DNA from: Falsirhodobacter deserti
GTDB taxonomy: Bacteria; Pseudomonadota; Alphaproteobacteria; Rhodobacterales; Rhodobacteraceae
Reading direction: 5' to 3'
NCBI RefSeq assembly: GCF_004015795.1
Contig: NZ_ML137218.1
Coordinates: 1,897,811 to 1,961,810, forward strand
Length of the DNA: 64,000 bases
Part shown: piece by piece, positions 9,004 to 17,258 of the stretch
How positions within the stretch are numbered: the first letter of the stretch is position 1
Layout of the letters: every line of letters begins with the position of its first letter
Translations under genes and position numbers: made by a program
The notes under the pieces: generated by a model
Told to the model about the DNA's origin: nothing
The model's input: only the letters and a program-made list of their open reading frames with translations
Databases searched by the model: none

Positions 9004-9220
9004 ACCAGCTGTCCACGAAACCGGCAGCAGCTCACCTTCTACTATCGTGCTATCGACAATTCTCTGTCCGTGCCAAGGTCGCCTGCGCCACCGGATGGCT
9101 TGATCCGGCCTCGACCTCGCAGCAACCGCCAGCAGATCAGCCTAGGGCTAGGTTAGCCTAGTCCTTCTTTGGCGTGCTTGATGGACCCCTAGGTATGTCG
9201 GACGGCCCCATTTCTGCTAG

Positions 9221-10062
9221 GGTCCATCCCTATAATTTTCTGTTGCCTGCCAGCAGGTTGAGTTATTCACGCTGGTCATGAACATGCGAGACAAGCGATA
9301 CTTCTGGCTGAGCGCGCGGCAGATGCAACGACTTCAGCCGTTCTTTCCCAAGGTGCGAGGCCGGGCGCGGTCCGACGACTGCAAGGTGCTGAGTGGGATC
9401 ATCTACGTCAAGCGCTATGGGCTGCGGTGGCAGGATGCGCCTTCTGTCTATGGGCCCTATAAGACTCTGTATAACCGGTTCGCCCGCTGGTCTCGAATGG
9501 GCATCTTTGTCCGGATATTTCAGGAACTGGCGCAGCCCGGCAACCATGGCGACACGTTGATGATCGACAGCACATTCCTGAAAGCGCACCGCACCGCAGC
9601 AAGCCTGCGAAAAAAGGGGGCCGTCCGCGGGCGATCGGACGCACGAAAGGCGGCCTGAACTCCAAGCTGCACATGCTCAGCGACGGCAAAGGCCGCCCGC
9701 TGAACGTCTTCCTCTCCCCAGGCCAGATGGCCGACAGCCGAGGTGCCCTCGTGCTGCTACGCCATCCGCCGAAAGCGAAGCGCTTCCTGGGTGACAAGGC
9801 TTATGATGCCGACTGGCTGCGCGATGACCTCAAGAACCGTGGCATCCGTCCCTGCATCCCGCCCAGGAAGAAGCGCAGAAAACCGGCCAGATACAACAAG
9901 CGCCTCTATCGCAAGCGCTACCGCATCGAGAATGCCTTCGGTCATCTGAAGGACTGGCGTGGGGTCGCGACCCGCTATGAGCGCTGCGGGGACATCTTCC
10001 TCAACGCCATCATCCTGGCCGCGATCATCATCTTCTGGATATGAAACTTATAGGGATGGACC
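9221..10062 (+). mobile_element. IS5-family (IS427-group-like) insertion sequence, apparently intact
   Basis: The element is 842 bp long with perfect 15-bp terminal inverted repeats (GGTCCATCCCTATAA) at 9221-9235 and 10048-10062. CTAG occurs on both outer sides (9217-9220 and 10063-10066) and reads as a target duplication. It carries one transposase split over two frames. Its right end falls 2 nt before the stop codon of the minus-strand gene at 10069. Confidence 0.85.
9278..10044 (+). CDS. IS5/IS427-type transposase, produced by -1 frameshift
   Basis: The first frame (9278-9658) encodes the N-terminal DNA-binding part and the first catalytic Asp (MIDSTFLKAH). The second frame (open before 9673 to 10044) encodes the second Asp (GDKAYDADWL) and Glu (YRIENAFGHLK). 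The overlap holds six A then five G at 9610-9620. Slipping back one base there reads KKGGRPRAIGRTKGGLNSKL, exactly what a full transposase would contain. This matches programmed -1 frameshifting known in IS427-group elements, so the gene is probably functional and not broken. Confidence 0.8.
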
Positions 10063-10068
10063 CTAGGA

Positions 10069-10476
10069 TCATCCTTGGCCAACTGCCTCTATATATCGCC
10101 TGAATGCGCCGACAATTGCCGCGTCATCGTTGCCGAACCGTTGAGCAGGTGCGCAGCGGAAGTCTACATGTGCCCGCGTCATCCAATACACCAGCCTCAG
10201 ATTGCTGATATGAGGTGGCCTAACCTGCAGGATGGCGCGGACCACATCGAAAACCCGATTGTTTGCCGTATCGAATTGGAAGAGCGGCAACCTAGTCCTG
10301 CCATTCTGAACCAAGGTGATGATTGCATCGTTGCGGGCCATGGCCTGCATGGCGCCTTCCGGGTCATCCGTTCCGATGCGCAGCAGCGCGCAGGCCAGCG
10401 CCGCATCGATCAGGTCGATTCTGGCCAGAAGGCGTTCCTCGACGCTGGGTTCGTTGATGAAGTTTTCTGGTGGCAT
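10069..10476 (-). CDS. Small protein, possibly Xre/MbcA/ParS-type toxin-binding domain
   Basis: A 135-aa protein. The C-terminal half (LPLFQFD near residue 75, then a helical stretch with YWMTRAHVDF and a short helical end) is laid out like the Xre/MbcA/ParS toxin-binding domain of antitoxins, but the match is loose. ATG 10476 has AGAGGAA upstream; the frame is open to 10515 inside the preceding gene. It starts one nucleotide after the phosphoesterase stop (TAG-A-ATG), so it is co-translated with it. Its stop lies 2 nt beyond the IS5 element, so the C-terminus may have been trimmed by that insertion. No cognate toxin is seen. Confidence 0.4.
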   Translation of the reverse strand: MPPENFINEPSVEERLLARIDLIDAALACALLRIGTDDPEGAMQAMARNDAIITLVQNGRTRLPLFQFDTANNRVFDVVRAILQVRPPHISNLRLVYWMTRAHVDFRCAPAQRFGNDDAAIVGAFRRYIEAVGQG

Positions 10477-10477
10477 T

Positions 10478-11296
10478 CTATTTCCTCTTGGGAACGGCCC
10501 GGTTCCGCGCTTCATCGAAGCTGAATCCGGTGGGAAGCGTGACCTCCCTCACGGAAAGATAGCCGCCGATGCATTCCGGGCAGACACGCCGACCTTCTGG
10601 TAGCCATTTGCGCATCGCCTTGCCCATGCGGACGATCGTCTCGTTCGTCGCGGACACGACGATCCGCCCGTTGCGCACCACAGCATCGCCAGAGACCAGC
10701 GCCGGGTCGAGGATCCGGCCGCAGCCCGCGCAAAGCTCCGTGGGCCAGGCACGACCCGGCTCGACCTGATTCCAGTGCGCATTGACTGGGAGGCTGGCTG
10801 AGCGGCGCTCGATCTCGGGCAGCGTCACGGGCCGGAAATCCCAAAGGTCCACGCCAACGTTGACGCTGTTTCGCGAACCCTGCCAGTTCTGATGGACATG
10901 GCCGAACAGTTGCAGCCCCTGATGCCGCGCGCCGGGCCAGGTGATCATGGGATAATGACAAAGGAACAACCGCCGTTTGTCCACGACGATATCGGCGGTC
11001 TCGCTCACACTGTCCCAAGGCATGCCTGAAACCCAGTCTTCATCGTGATTGCCACGGATCAGATGCTTTCGGCCCGGCAAGGCATGGAAGATGCCTCGGA
11101 CCTCACGCCGTTGCGCATCGGTGGATCTTCCCGCGGTGAAATCCCCGAGAATCCAGAGGTCATCATCGGGCTGAACCCTGGCCCGGCACTCGGCCAGCAG
11201 GTGGGCGTTCATCGCGGACACGTCTGGGAAGGGGCGGTCGCAGAAGCGGATGATATTGCTGTGCGAATAATGGGGATCGGCGGTGAACCAGTGCAT
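10478..11296 (-). CDS. Calcineurin-like metallophosphoesterase with C-terminal zinc knuckle
   Basis: A 272-aa protein. The metallophosphoesterase motifs are in order: DPHYSHSNII (6-16), LGDFTAG, GNHDE, CHYP and GHVHQN. These bind two metal ions and hydrolyse phosphoesters; the substrate is unknown. After about residue 170 comes an unusual tail with CAGCG and, 45-50 residues later, CPEC, which could bind zinc. The ATG is one nucleotide after the stop of the 157-aa gene (TGA-C-ATG). The pairing with a second phosphoesterase at 13057 in the same operon-like run is notable. Confidence 0.75.
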   Translation of the reverse strand: MHWFTADPHYSHSNIIRFCDRPFPDVSAMNAHLLAECRARVQPDDDLWILGDFTAGRSTDAQRREVRGIFHALPGRKHLIRGNHDEDWVSGMPWDSVSETADIVVDKRRLFLCHYPMITWPGARHQGLQLFGHVHQNWQGSRNSVNVGVDLWDFRPVTLPEIERRSASLPVNAHWNQVEPGRAWPTELCAGCGRILDPALVSGDAVVRNGRIVVSATNETIVRMGKAMRKWLPEGRRVCPECIGGYLSVREVTLPTGFSFDEARNRAVPKRK

Positions 11297-11297
11297 G

Positions 11298-11771
11298 TCA
11301 GCCCTCCCGTTCGCGGGCGTCGCGGTCCGCGGCGTCGATCTCTCGCACCCGCGGGATATATGTGGCCAGCAACTGCGCGAGAAGCGCGGGATCGTCCACG
11401 TTCATGAATCCGGGAAGGGTAAACCTGATCGCATCGGCAGCGGCCTTCTTCCCGTTCAACGATTCCGCCAGTTCCGCTGCGAGCGTGTCGATGGACCGGC
11501 CGAGCCGATACCAGCGCGAGGCGGTGCGGGACCAGCCGGCCTCCGAATCGATGGGGATCAACTGCGAGGTTGTGCTACTCGCAGTGCCGAGCAGCGGGTG
11601 ATCGGTCACCTCGCCCCAGAGCATCACATGCCCGTCGAACGAAATCGCCGCTTTCCAGTCCGACAGGACCGGTGCCTGCGCTAAGTCCGCCTCAGATGGT
11701 CCGGCCTCGGCAGCGGCAATGGCGCGTAGAACCTTATCGCACCACGCGCGGTCTTGGGATGAGAGTTTCAT
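11298..11771 (-). CDS. Hypothetical protein, DUF6634-like
   Basis: A 157-aa protein without signal peptide or membrane segment. The block GWSRTASRWYRLGRS in the middle reminds me of the DUF6634 proteins of Rhodobacteraceae, but I cannot confirm this. ATG 11771 is preceded by GGAG at a normal distance. It is coupled to the downstream phosphoesterase (1-nt gap) and follows the AAA ATPase gene by 96 nt. No function is assigned. Confidence 0.5.
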   Translation of the reverse strand: MKLSSQDRAWCDKVLRAIAAAEAGPSEADLAQAPVLSDWKAAISFDGHVMLWGEVTDHPLLGTASSTTSQLIPIDSEAGWSRTASRWYRLGRSIDTLAAELAESLNGKKAAADAIRFTLPGFMNVDDPALLAQLLATYIPRVREIDAADRDAREREG

Positions 11772-11867
11772 GATGGTTTCTCCGTTTCAATGACATGAAG
11801 AGGGCGACTGCGGCGATGCCGCAGGCGCGTTAGATTCAGGGAGGTATGGAAAGGTGGATGGGCCGGC

Positions 11868-12980
11868 TCAGTGGAGCGTCGGCCCCTGTTCCAGATCGGC
11901 GGCGCGTTGCAACATACGGGCCGCGACCCGCAGACTGGGCCGATACCGTTGCAGGGAGGGGTGGGACAGGATCTCGGAGATCGACTCGATGGAGGCTTCC
12001 GACAGGTTGCGTTTCGTGCCCTCGCGGCGGACGAAGCTTGTCAGTTCTGTTAAGGTGAGGTGACGCAGCTGGATCGGCGGGCACCGACTGAGCAGCGGCT
12101 CCGGCAACTGTCGGTAATCGTTCGAGGTCAGCACCCAGATCACCCAACTCATGTCAAACTTTACTTGATAGTAGGGACAGCTCCAGTGCCGTGCAGTCAG
12201 GGGTTCCAACAGCGGCAGAAGCGCCTCGGCCAGACCGAAGGCGTGACCCTTTGTCGAAACAGCAGTGCCGGCCTTTTCCACCTCGTCGACCACCATCACC
12301 GGGTTGGCGATAGGATTATGCAGGATGGTTTCGATCAGTCGCCCCGGGCATGACCCGCCCCAGCCTCGCTGGGAGCCAACGACCCCGAAACTGGCATTTT
12401 CCGCCGTGGCTTCGATGACCATGGTAGGCGTGGACAGCAATTTGCCGAGGCGTCGCGCCAATTCGCTTTTGCCAATGCCGGGTGGGCCGTCGAGCAAGAG
12501 CGGCGGGATCTTGAGACCCGGCAGGCCCTCGCGCACCGATCGGCGCATCGCGTGCCAGACCACCTCGGTGGCAGGGGCCATCCAGGGCATGTCCGCGTGC
12601 AAGGCTGCGGCCAGTTCGTCGGCGTGATGCTCGTTCCGGATAGAGACCAGCCGGGCACCGTCCTTCAGCACCTCAAGTCGCGCCCGGTCATCGGACCTCA
12701 AATGCTCGAGGCCGGAGGCCGCCTTGCGGCGTTCGAGGATCCGATCGACCCGACGCTTGATACGGCTCTCGTCGTCACGGCCCATCCCGATGAAGTCCGT
12801 CAGGTCGGGCGCCGGGACGTCATCGGCGTCCACTACATCGCGGATCGGGGCTAGAATATTCGGAGGGAGCCTTCTGCAGCGCAACCTGCGCAGGTGTTTC
12901 TTGAGACGGATTTCGAGCTCAACGCGGCCCGCGTTCGCGCTGAAGAAGCGCGCCTCGATGAAGGGGATGGCGTTGGACAT
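11868..12980 (-). CDS. Lon-like AAA+ ATPase without protease domain
   Basis: A 370-aa protein. Residues 1-150 are charged and helical with no known fold seen. The AAA module follows: Walker A GPPGIGKSEL, Walker B VMVVDEVEKAG, sensor 1 VLTSNDY, and an arginine-rich second-region SRCPPIQL typical of Lon/MoxR-like ATPases. There is no Ser-Lys protease domain, so it is a stand-alone remodelling ATPase. ATG 12980 has GGAG at 8 nt; the frame is open further upstream but overlaps the phosphoesterase gene antisense-free region. It sits between two phosphoesterase genes, which may be its partners. Confidence 0.75.
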   Translation of the reverse strand: MSNAIPFIEARFFSANAGRVELEIRLKKHLRRLRCRRLPPNILAPIRDVVDADDVPAPDLTDFIGMGRDDESRIKRRVDRILERRKAASGLEHLRSDDRARLEVLKDGARLVSIRNEHHADELAAALHADMPWMAPATEVVWHAMRRSVREGLPGLKIPPLLLDGPPGIGKSELARRLGKLLSTPTMVIEATAENASFGVVGSQRGWGGSCPGRLIETILHNPIANPVMVVDEVEKAGTAVSTKGHAFGLAEALLPLLEPLTARHWSCPYYQVKFDMSWVIWVLTSNDYRQLPEPLLSRCPPIQLRHLTLTELTSFVRREGTKRNLSEASIESISEILSHPSLQRYRPSLRVAARMLQRAADLEQGPTLH

Positions 12981-13056
12981 TGGATGACTCCAGGCCTGAG
13001 GGGGCCGTCGACCGGGAGTGGCCCGGCCGGGGAAAATGTGTTGGGGAAAGTGGCGA

Positions 13057-13845
13057 TCAGGCGCCGGGGAAGATGAAGCCGCGCAGCAGCAGTTCGGCCT
13101 CCCCGCCTTTGGGCACCTCGTCGGGATAGCCGAGCGAGACGTTGATGACCGGTGCCCCGCGGATGCGGGTCGAGAGCGTCCGGTGGGTGTGGCCGAAGAA
13201 CCAGTAGTCGGGCCGGTGCGCCTCCATCCACCCGTCAAGATCCGACGCGAAGGCTGGGCTGATGACGGACATAGGACCGGAGACCGCCGAGCTTGGAGCG
13301 TGATGGGTGACGATCACCGTTTGGCCGGGCCAGGGTTCGGTCATCTCCCGCGTCAGCCAGTTCAGATGATCTTGATGAATCGCGGCAACATCCTCGGGGC
13401 TAAGGAACTCACCATCGGTCCGGAGAGTCCGAGCGTAATCCGGCATCACCGTTGCAGCCCGCGTCATGGCGGCTTCGGGATCGCCAAGCAGGGCAAAATC
13501 CGTCCAGAGCGTGCAACACAGAAGGCGGGGGGTGCCGAAGGTCAGAGCGCGCTTCTGGGCAAGGTGTGCTCCGGCCGCCGATGCTATCCGGGTCAGAACA
13601 TCGTCGTCGAGGGTGGCGCCGTAATAGTCATGGTTGCCCGGGATCACCCATATCTGCGCGGGTGAGACCAGCCGCGCGATCCGGGACAGCGCCCAAGGCC
13701 AATTTCGATGCGGATCATTGGCCAAGTCACCTGCGATAATAAGCGCATCAAGGCTGCGCAGCACCGGCAAGATGCCTGCGAACGGATCTCGCCCGGCGTC
13801 GGCCCAGAGGTCAAGGTGCAGGTCGGCGGTGATCAGGATGTTCAT
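13057..13845 (-). CDS. Calcineurin-like metallophosphoesterase
   Basis: A 262-aa protein starting MNILITADLHLDLW. The metal motifs are DLH (8-10), GDLAND, GNHDYYG, THHAPSS and GHTHRT, a complete dimetal phosphoesterase set of the Icc/MPP type. ATG 13845 overlaps the TGA of a short upstream frame (ATGA) and has AGGAG upstream. It leads the cassette of phosphoesterase, AAA ATPase, DUF protein, second phosphoesterase and small protein, all on the minus strand. The substrate (nucleotide, DNA or protein phosphate) cannot be told. Confidence 0.75.
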   Translation of the reverse strand: MNILITADLHLDLWADAGRDPFAGILPVLRSLDALIIAGDLANDPHRNWPWALSRIARLVSPAQIWVIPGNHDYYGATLDDDVLTRIASAAGAHLAQKRALTFGTPRLLCCTLWTDFALLGDPEAAMTRAATVMPDYARTLRTDGEFLSPEDVAAIHQDHLNWLTREMTEPWPGQTVIVTHHAPSSAVSGPMSVISPAFASDLDGWMEAHRPDYWFFGHTHRTLSTRIRGAPVINVSLGYPDEVPKGGEAELLLRGFIFPGA

Positions 13846-13973
13846 TGGCCACGCGCTCCTGTTGTCAGATAGGGACCCGACGCCTCGTGCCCAGTGGGAA
13901 CGAGCTCGGCTTTGGCCAGCATGATGACGGAGAGCGGAGCGGAGACTTGGTCGTGCAAATGTCGGGATAGCAT
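13842..13973 (-). CDS. Short ORF coupled to phosphoesterase
   Basis: A 43-aa open frame starting MLSRHLHDQV, with AAGAGA upstream. Its stop overlaps the phosphoesterase start as ATGA, which is why it may be real. It has no recognisable domain. The adjoining IS66 fragment begins about 100 bp upstream, so this could be the tail of a longer gene that was cut. Confidence 0.35.
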   Translation of the reverse strand: MLSRHLHDQVSAPLSVIMLAKAELVPTGHEASGPYLTTGARGQ

Positions 13974-14076
13974 GGATATATCTCTTGAAAGCAGGCATGA
14001 TGGATCGGTGCCGTGGCAAGACATGCCCGGCGCGGTGCGGATGGAAACCGGAAGGGCCTCCCGGTCTCCTCGTTGG

Positions 14077-14427
14077 TCAGAGGAATGAGGGTTTGCACAC
14101 CTTGGCTGCCGTCACGGCGCGCCAGTCGACCCCCTCGAACAGGGCATCGAACTGGACCTTGCTCAGAACGACCGGCCCGGCCTGCGGCTTCGGCCAAGTG
14201 AACCGCCCGCCGTTCAGCCGCTTCATGGTCAGCACCAGCCCGGTGCCGTCCCAGACCAGAAGTTTCAGCCGGTCGGCGCGGCGGGAGCGAAACACGTAGA
14301 TGGCGCCGTTGAAGGGATCCAGGTCGAAGTGGTTGGCGACATGCGCCACCAGCCCGTCCATACCTTTGCGGAAGTCGATCGGTTCGGAGGCCAGGAAAAT
14401 ACGAAAGCTGCCGGACGGGGAGATCAC
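14077..14427 (-). CDS. tnpB: IS66 accessory protein TnpB
   Basis: A 116-aa protein with the TnpB signature of IS66 (Orf2): EPIDFRKGMDGLVA, NGAIYVFRSRRADRLKLLVWDGTGL and FTWPK. The length is normal. It overlaps tnpA by 4 nt (ATGA). TnpB is needed for IS66 transposition but its biochemical role is unclear. Confidence 0.9.
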   Translation of the reverse strand: MISPSGSFRIFLASEPIDFRKGMDGLVAHVANHFDLDPFNGAIYVFRSRRADRLKLLVWDGTGLVLTMKRLNGGRFTWPKPQAGPVVLSKVQFDALFEGVDWRAVTAAKVCKPSFL

Positions 14428-14831
14428 TGAGCCGCCCTCACTGCACGGATGATTTCGGCCAAGTGGTCAGCCGGGTAACCGGAAGGTATGGCGATATCGG
14501 CATCGCCGATGGTGATCCGGCACGTCGGGGCAGAGGATTCAGAAACTGCCTGTGCGGGCGTCTGGCGACGGGGCTTCACCGCACTCGGCGGCACGACCTC
14601 GAAGAACGCGGGCGAAGTATCTTCGCCCTTTGCGTTTTTGACCCAGAGTGCCACCAGGGATTTGTTGGCGCCGATCTCTTCGGCAATCTCGCGGATCCCT
14701 TCGCCGGCCGCGATCCGCTCGACCGCCATGGCGCGAAGGGCCTCAGGCCATTTCCGCCGACCACTGTTGCGGGTCGGGACCGCAATGCCCCAGACCTCAT
14801 TCACCTTCTCCGGGACCTCTCCGTCCAGCAT
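14424..14831 (-). CDS. tnpA: IS66 accessory protein TnpA
   Basis: A 135-aa protein with an N-terminal helix-turn-helix (RKWPEALRAMAVERIAAGEG, IREIAEEIGANKSLVALWVK) and a C-terminal ISIPSGYPADHLAEIIRAV-like end typical of IS66 TnpA (Orf1). The ATG at 14831 follows GGAGG. It is complete, unlike the element as a whole. Confidence 0.88.
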   Translation of the reverse strand: MLDGEVPEKVNEVWGIAVPTRNSGRRKWPEALRAMAVERIAAGEGIREIAEEIGANKSLVALWVKNAKGEDTSPAFFEVVPPSAVKPRRQTPAQAVSESSAPTCRITIGDADIAIPSGYPADHLAEIIRAVRAAQ

Positions 14832-15113
14832 CTGTCACCTCCTTCGTCAGGTGGTAACAGTATCGATAACCCCTTGATTCATTGAAACATGGGGTCTTTG
14901 CACCGGTTACGAAGTGCAAGGCGTTCGGAAACAATGGACGGGTAAGTCTGGACGTTCACCGGACCTCGATCTGAAGGATTGCGATGGAAGGTACCTATGG
15001 TCCGGCAACCGGTCCCGCAACTTTAATGCTCTTCATGTAGATCGTTGAGCTGCGGCACCGGCTCTGTTGCGCAAACCAGTTGACGGTCGAGCTTCCCCTA
15101 TCCCCGGACGGAC

Positions 15114-15335
15114 CTATCCCACGACCTTCGTGACGGGTATGCCGAGGGCGGTGTAGCCGTTCAGGACGGCAATGCGGACCTGTAGCTCAGCGACCTGGCG
15201 GTCGAAGTCCCGCGCCATGAGGCGTTGGCCCAAGAGCCTATAGCGAATGAGCTTCCTCCCAAGTATAGCCACTGTCCGCTGAGGGCTCTGAATGTTGGTC
15301 CTGGGACGAAGCGGGCATGCGTGGCCGCACAACAC
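15114..15335 (-). pseudogene. Transposase C-terminal remnant
   Basis: The minus strand encodes RLMARDFDRQVAELQVRIAV and LNGYTALGIPVTKVVG, an ending I know from DDE transposases of Rhodobacteraceae/Paracoccus; I cannot fix the IS family. The catalytic part is missing. The remaining sequence from 14911 to 15113 shows no gene. Confidence 0.5.
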
Positions 15336-15346
15336 GCCGTTCCAGG

Positions 15347-15373
15347 TGTCACAAATCTCGATCCTGTCTCGTC
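15347..15373 (+). promoter_or_regulatory. ECF41-type sigma factor promoter
   Basis: TGTCACA (15347-15353) and CGTC (15370-15373) are separated by 16 nt. These are the -35 and -10 motifs reported for ECF41-dependent promoters. The site lies 32 nt before the ATG of the carboxymuconolactone-decarboxylase-like gene, which is followed by the ECF41 sigma factor gene itself, so it is positioned for autoregulation. Confidence 0.75.
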
Positions 15374-15404
15374 ATGTGAGTATAGACAGAGAACGGAGAC
15401 AGCG

Positions 15405-15869
15405 ATGACCCCTCGTATGAATTACTACAAGGCCGCGCCTGATACGATGAAGGCGATGAGGGCGGCCGAGGAGACGGCGAAAGACTTATCTCTCCCTGAC
15501 GCGCTGCGCGAGTTGGTCAAGATGCGCGTGTCGCAGATTAACGGCTGCGCTTTCTGTCTGGACATGCACGCCCCTGTCGCGCGGCAAGCTGGAGTGTCGC
15601 AGCAGAAGCTGGATGTACTTGCGGCGTGGCGAGAAAGCCCAGTCTTCGATGATCGCGAGCGTGCTGCTCTGGCCTGGGCCGAGGCTTTGACGCGCATTGA
15701 GCAAACTGGCGCGCCCGATTCCGACTACCAGCGCCTGGCGGTATCCTTCGATGAGCGCGAACGGGTCGAGCTGACCTTCGTGATCACCTTGATCAATGCG
15801 TGGAACCGCTTTGCGGTTGGCTTTCGCACGAGCCACGCGCTGCGCAAGAGCCAAGATGCGGCAGTCTGA
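15405..15869 (+). CDS. Carboxymuconolactone decarboxylase / AhpD-like protein
   Basis: A 154-aa protein of the AhpD-like fold with the redox motif NGCAFCLDMH (CxxC plus His) near residue 45, as in alkylhydroperoxidase D. It would reduce peroxides or act on an unknown quinone-like substrate. The ATG at 15405 follows ACGGAG. The ECF41 sigma gene overlaps its 3' end by 14 nt. In the ECF41 family this kind of protein (carboxymuconolactone decarboxylase, oxidoreductase or epimerase) is the usual genomic partner and regulatory target, so the pair is a standard ECF41 unit. Confidence 0.85.
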   Translation: MTPRMNYYKAAPDTMKAMRAAEETAKDLSLPDALRELVKMRVSQINGCAFCLDMHAPVARQAGVSQQKLDVLAAWRESPVFDDRERAALAWAEALTRIEQTGAPDSDYQRLAVSFDERERVELTFVITLINAWNRFAVGFRTSHALRKSQDAAV

Positions 15870-16740
15870 TTCACACAGTCAGATCTTCGAGGGAGAGCGT
15901 CGGCGTCTGGCGGGGCTCGCCTACCGCATGACCGGATCCGTGGCTGAGTCGGATGACATCCTCCAGGACGCCGCGCTCAAATTCCGTGCCGTTGATTTGT
16001 CCTGCATTGACCGCCCGACCCGGTGGTTGTCAACGGTGGTCATGCGACTGTGCCTCGACCACCTACGATCCGCACGGGCGCGCAGGGAAACATATATCGG
16101 GGCATGGCTGCCCGATCCGTTGGTTGCCGATCATGCCCCGGGCGCGGAAAGTGATTGGATCGTTACGGAGGATGTCGGCATCGCGCTGATCCTGACCCTC
16201 GACACCCTTACCCCGGAGATGCGTGCGGCGTTCATTCTCCGAGACGCGTTCGACTACTCTTTCAAGGAAATTGCTGTGCTCATTGGCAAGAGCCCCACTG
16301 CTTGTCGGCAACTTGTCTCCCGCGCGCGGCGCAAATTGGCTGGCGCCGAACCTCCCGATCCACCGTCGAAAGAAACACATCATCCGCTCGTCGCCGCCTT
16401 CTGGGAGGCGAGCCGGCAGGGTGACATGGACCGTCTGCTTTCCCTGTTCGCCAACGATATTGAGGTTCACACCGATGGTGGCGGCAAGGTCCCGGCAGCA
16501 ATCAACATACTGAATGGATCTCGCAACGCTGCCCGGTTGTTCGCCGGCCTCGCCAGAAAGCGAACACTTCCGGCCGGGCCTTGCCCTCCGCTACGCTGGA
16601 TCAATGGCTCGCCCGGCTTCATCTCCCTCGAAAGCGGCATCTTGCAGACCACCGCCCTCTCAATCCGGAGCGGCCGGATAGAAACGATCTGGATCGTGAG
16701 GAATCCCGAAAAACTCAAACACGTGCGCTCGCATAGCTAG
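15856..16740 (+). CDS. ECF41-family RNA polymerase sigma factor with SnoaL-like C-terminal domain
   Basis: A 294-aa sigma factor. Sigma2 (12-75, with RMTGSVAESDDILQDAAL) and sigma4 (110-160, with DAFDYSFKEIAVLIGKSPTACRQLVSRAR) are followed by a SnoaL-like extension. It shows the three ECF41 marks: WLPDP at 84-88 in the linker, DGGGK at 207-211 and NPEKL at 283-287 (family consensus NPDKL). In this family the extension replaces an anti-sigma factor and keeps the protein inactive until a signal acts; no separate anti-sigma gene is present here. The start at 15856 overlaps the upstream gene. Confidence 0.9.
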   Translation: MRQSDSHSQIFEGERRRLAGLAYRMTGSVAESDDILQDAALKFRAVDLSCIDRPTRWLSTVVMRLCLDHLRSARARRETYIGAWLPDPLVADHAPGAESDWIVTEDVGIALILTLDTLTPEMRAAFILRDAFDYSFKEIAVLIGKSPTACRQLVSRARRKLAGAEPPDPPSKETHHPLVAAFWEASRQGDMDRLLSLFANDIEVHTDGGGKVPAAINILNGSRNAARLFAGLARKRTLPAGPCPPLRWINGSPGFISLESGILQTTALSIRSGRIETIWIVRNPEKLKHVRSHS

Positions 16741-17258
16741 ACGCAGGAGATTCCGGTACGTCGAGCCAGCTTCGGAGCTTTTGGCCGTGCGCCCCACCCA
16801 TAGTCTGTCGACCAGCCGACTTGCGATACGGTAGTACCGCTCGAACCGGACGGCCGCCGCGTAGGGTCAGGATGCATTGCTTTCCGTAGTGCTGCGTGAT
16901 TCACCGCTTCGAAAACGGAGCGGTGACAGGATCTTTTCTTGCTGAGCGACGCAAAGATGGCGCGTCTGAAACCCTTCTTTCCAAAGTCGCACGGATAGCC
17001 CCGGGTTGATGGCAGGCGCGTGCTGAGCGGGGTTATCTTTCCGCGCGACTTCGGCCTGGAATGCAGGGCCTGATCCCCTTGCTTTTCAGGGCGTCGCGGA
17101 TCCAGTCCGCCTACTTGCTGCTGTGAAGAAGACCCCGACAAACAACCCCAAGTCACGAAAATTTGATATCGTGTGAACCTAGGTATGCTATGCCTCTTGC
17201 AGCAGGATCATCGATTCTACCTGATAATGATAGTTTGCAACTGGGTGATGGGGGTGCC
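16741..17258 (+). other. Intergenic region with IS5-type transposase remnant
   Basis: At about 16936-17070 the plus strand reads LLSDAKMARLKPFFPKSHG, a stop, then RVLSGVIF, the start of an IS5-family transposase with an in-frame stop and no catalytic part. The rest is featureless. CCTAGGTATGCTATGCC near 17178 and the AT-rich TGATAATGATAG near 17222 may belong to the promoter of the PadR gene. Confidence 0.5.

Larger units (their letters stand above)
14077..14910 (-). mobile_element. Partial IS66-family element (tnpA-tnpB, no tnpC)
   Basis: tnpA and tnpB overlap by ATGA as in IS66. Upstream of tnpA, the sequence GTAACCGGTGC at 14910-14900 (minus strand) begins with GTAA, as IS66 terminal repeats do, and marks one end. 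The large transposase gene tnpC that should follow tnpB is absent, so this copy cannot move on its own. The other end is not visible. Confidence 0.7.

Noticed and set aside
16737-17156. 139-codon minus-strand frame
   Set aside because: The opposite strand carries an IS5 transposase remnant that explains the sequence.
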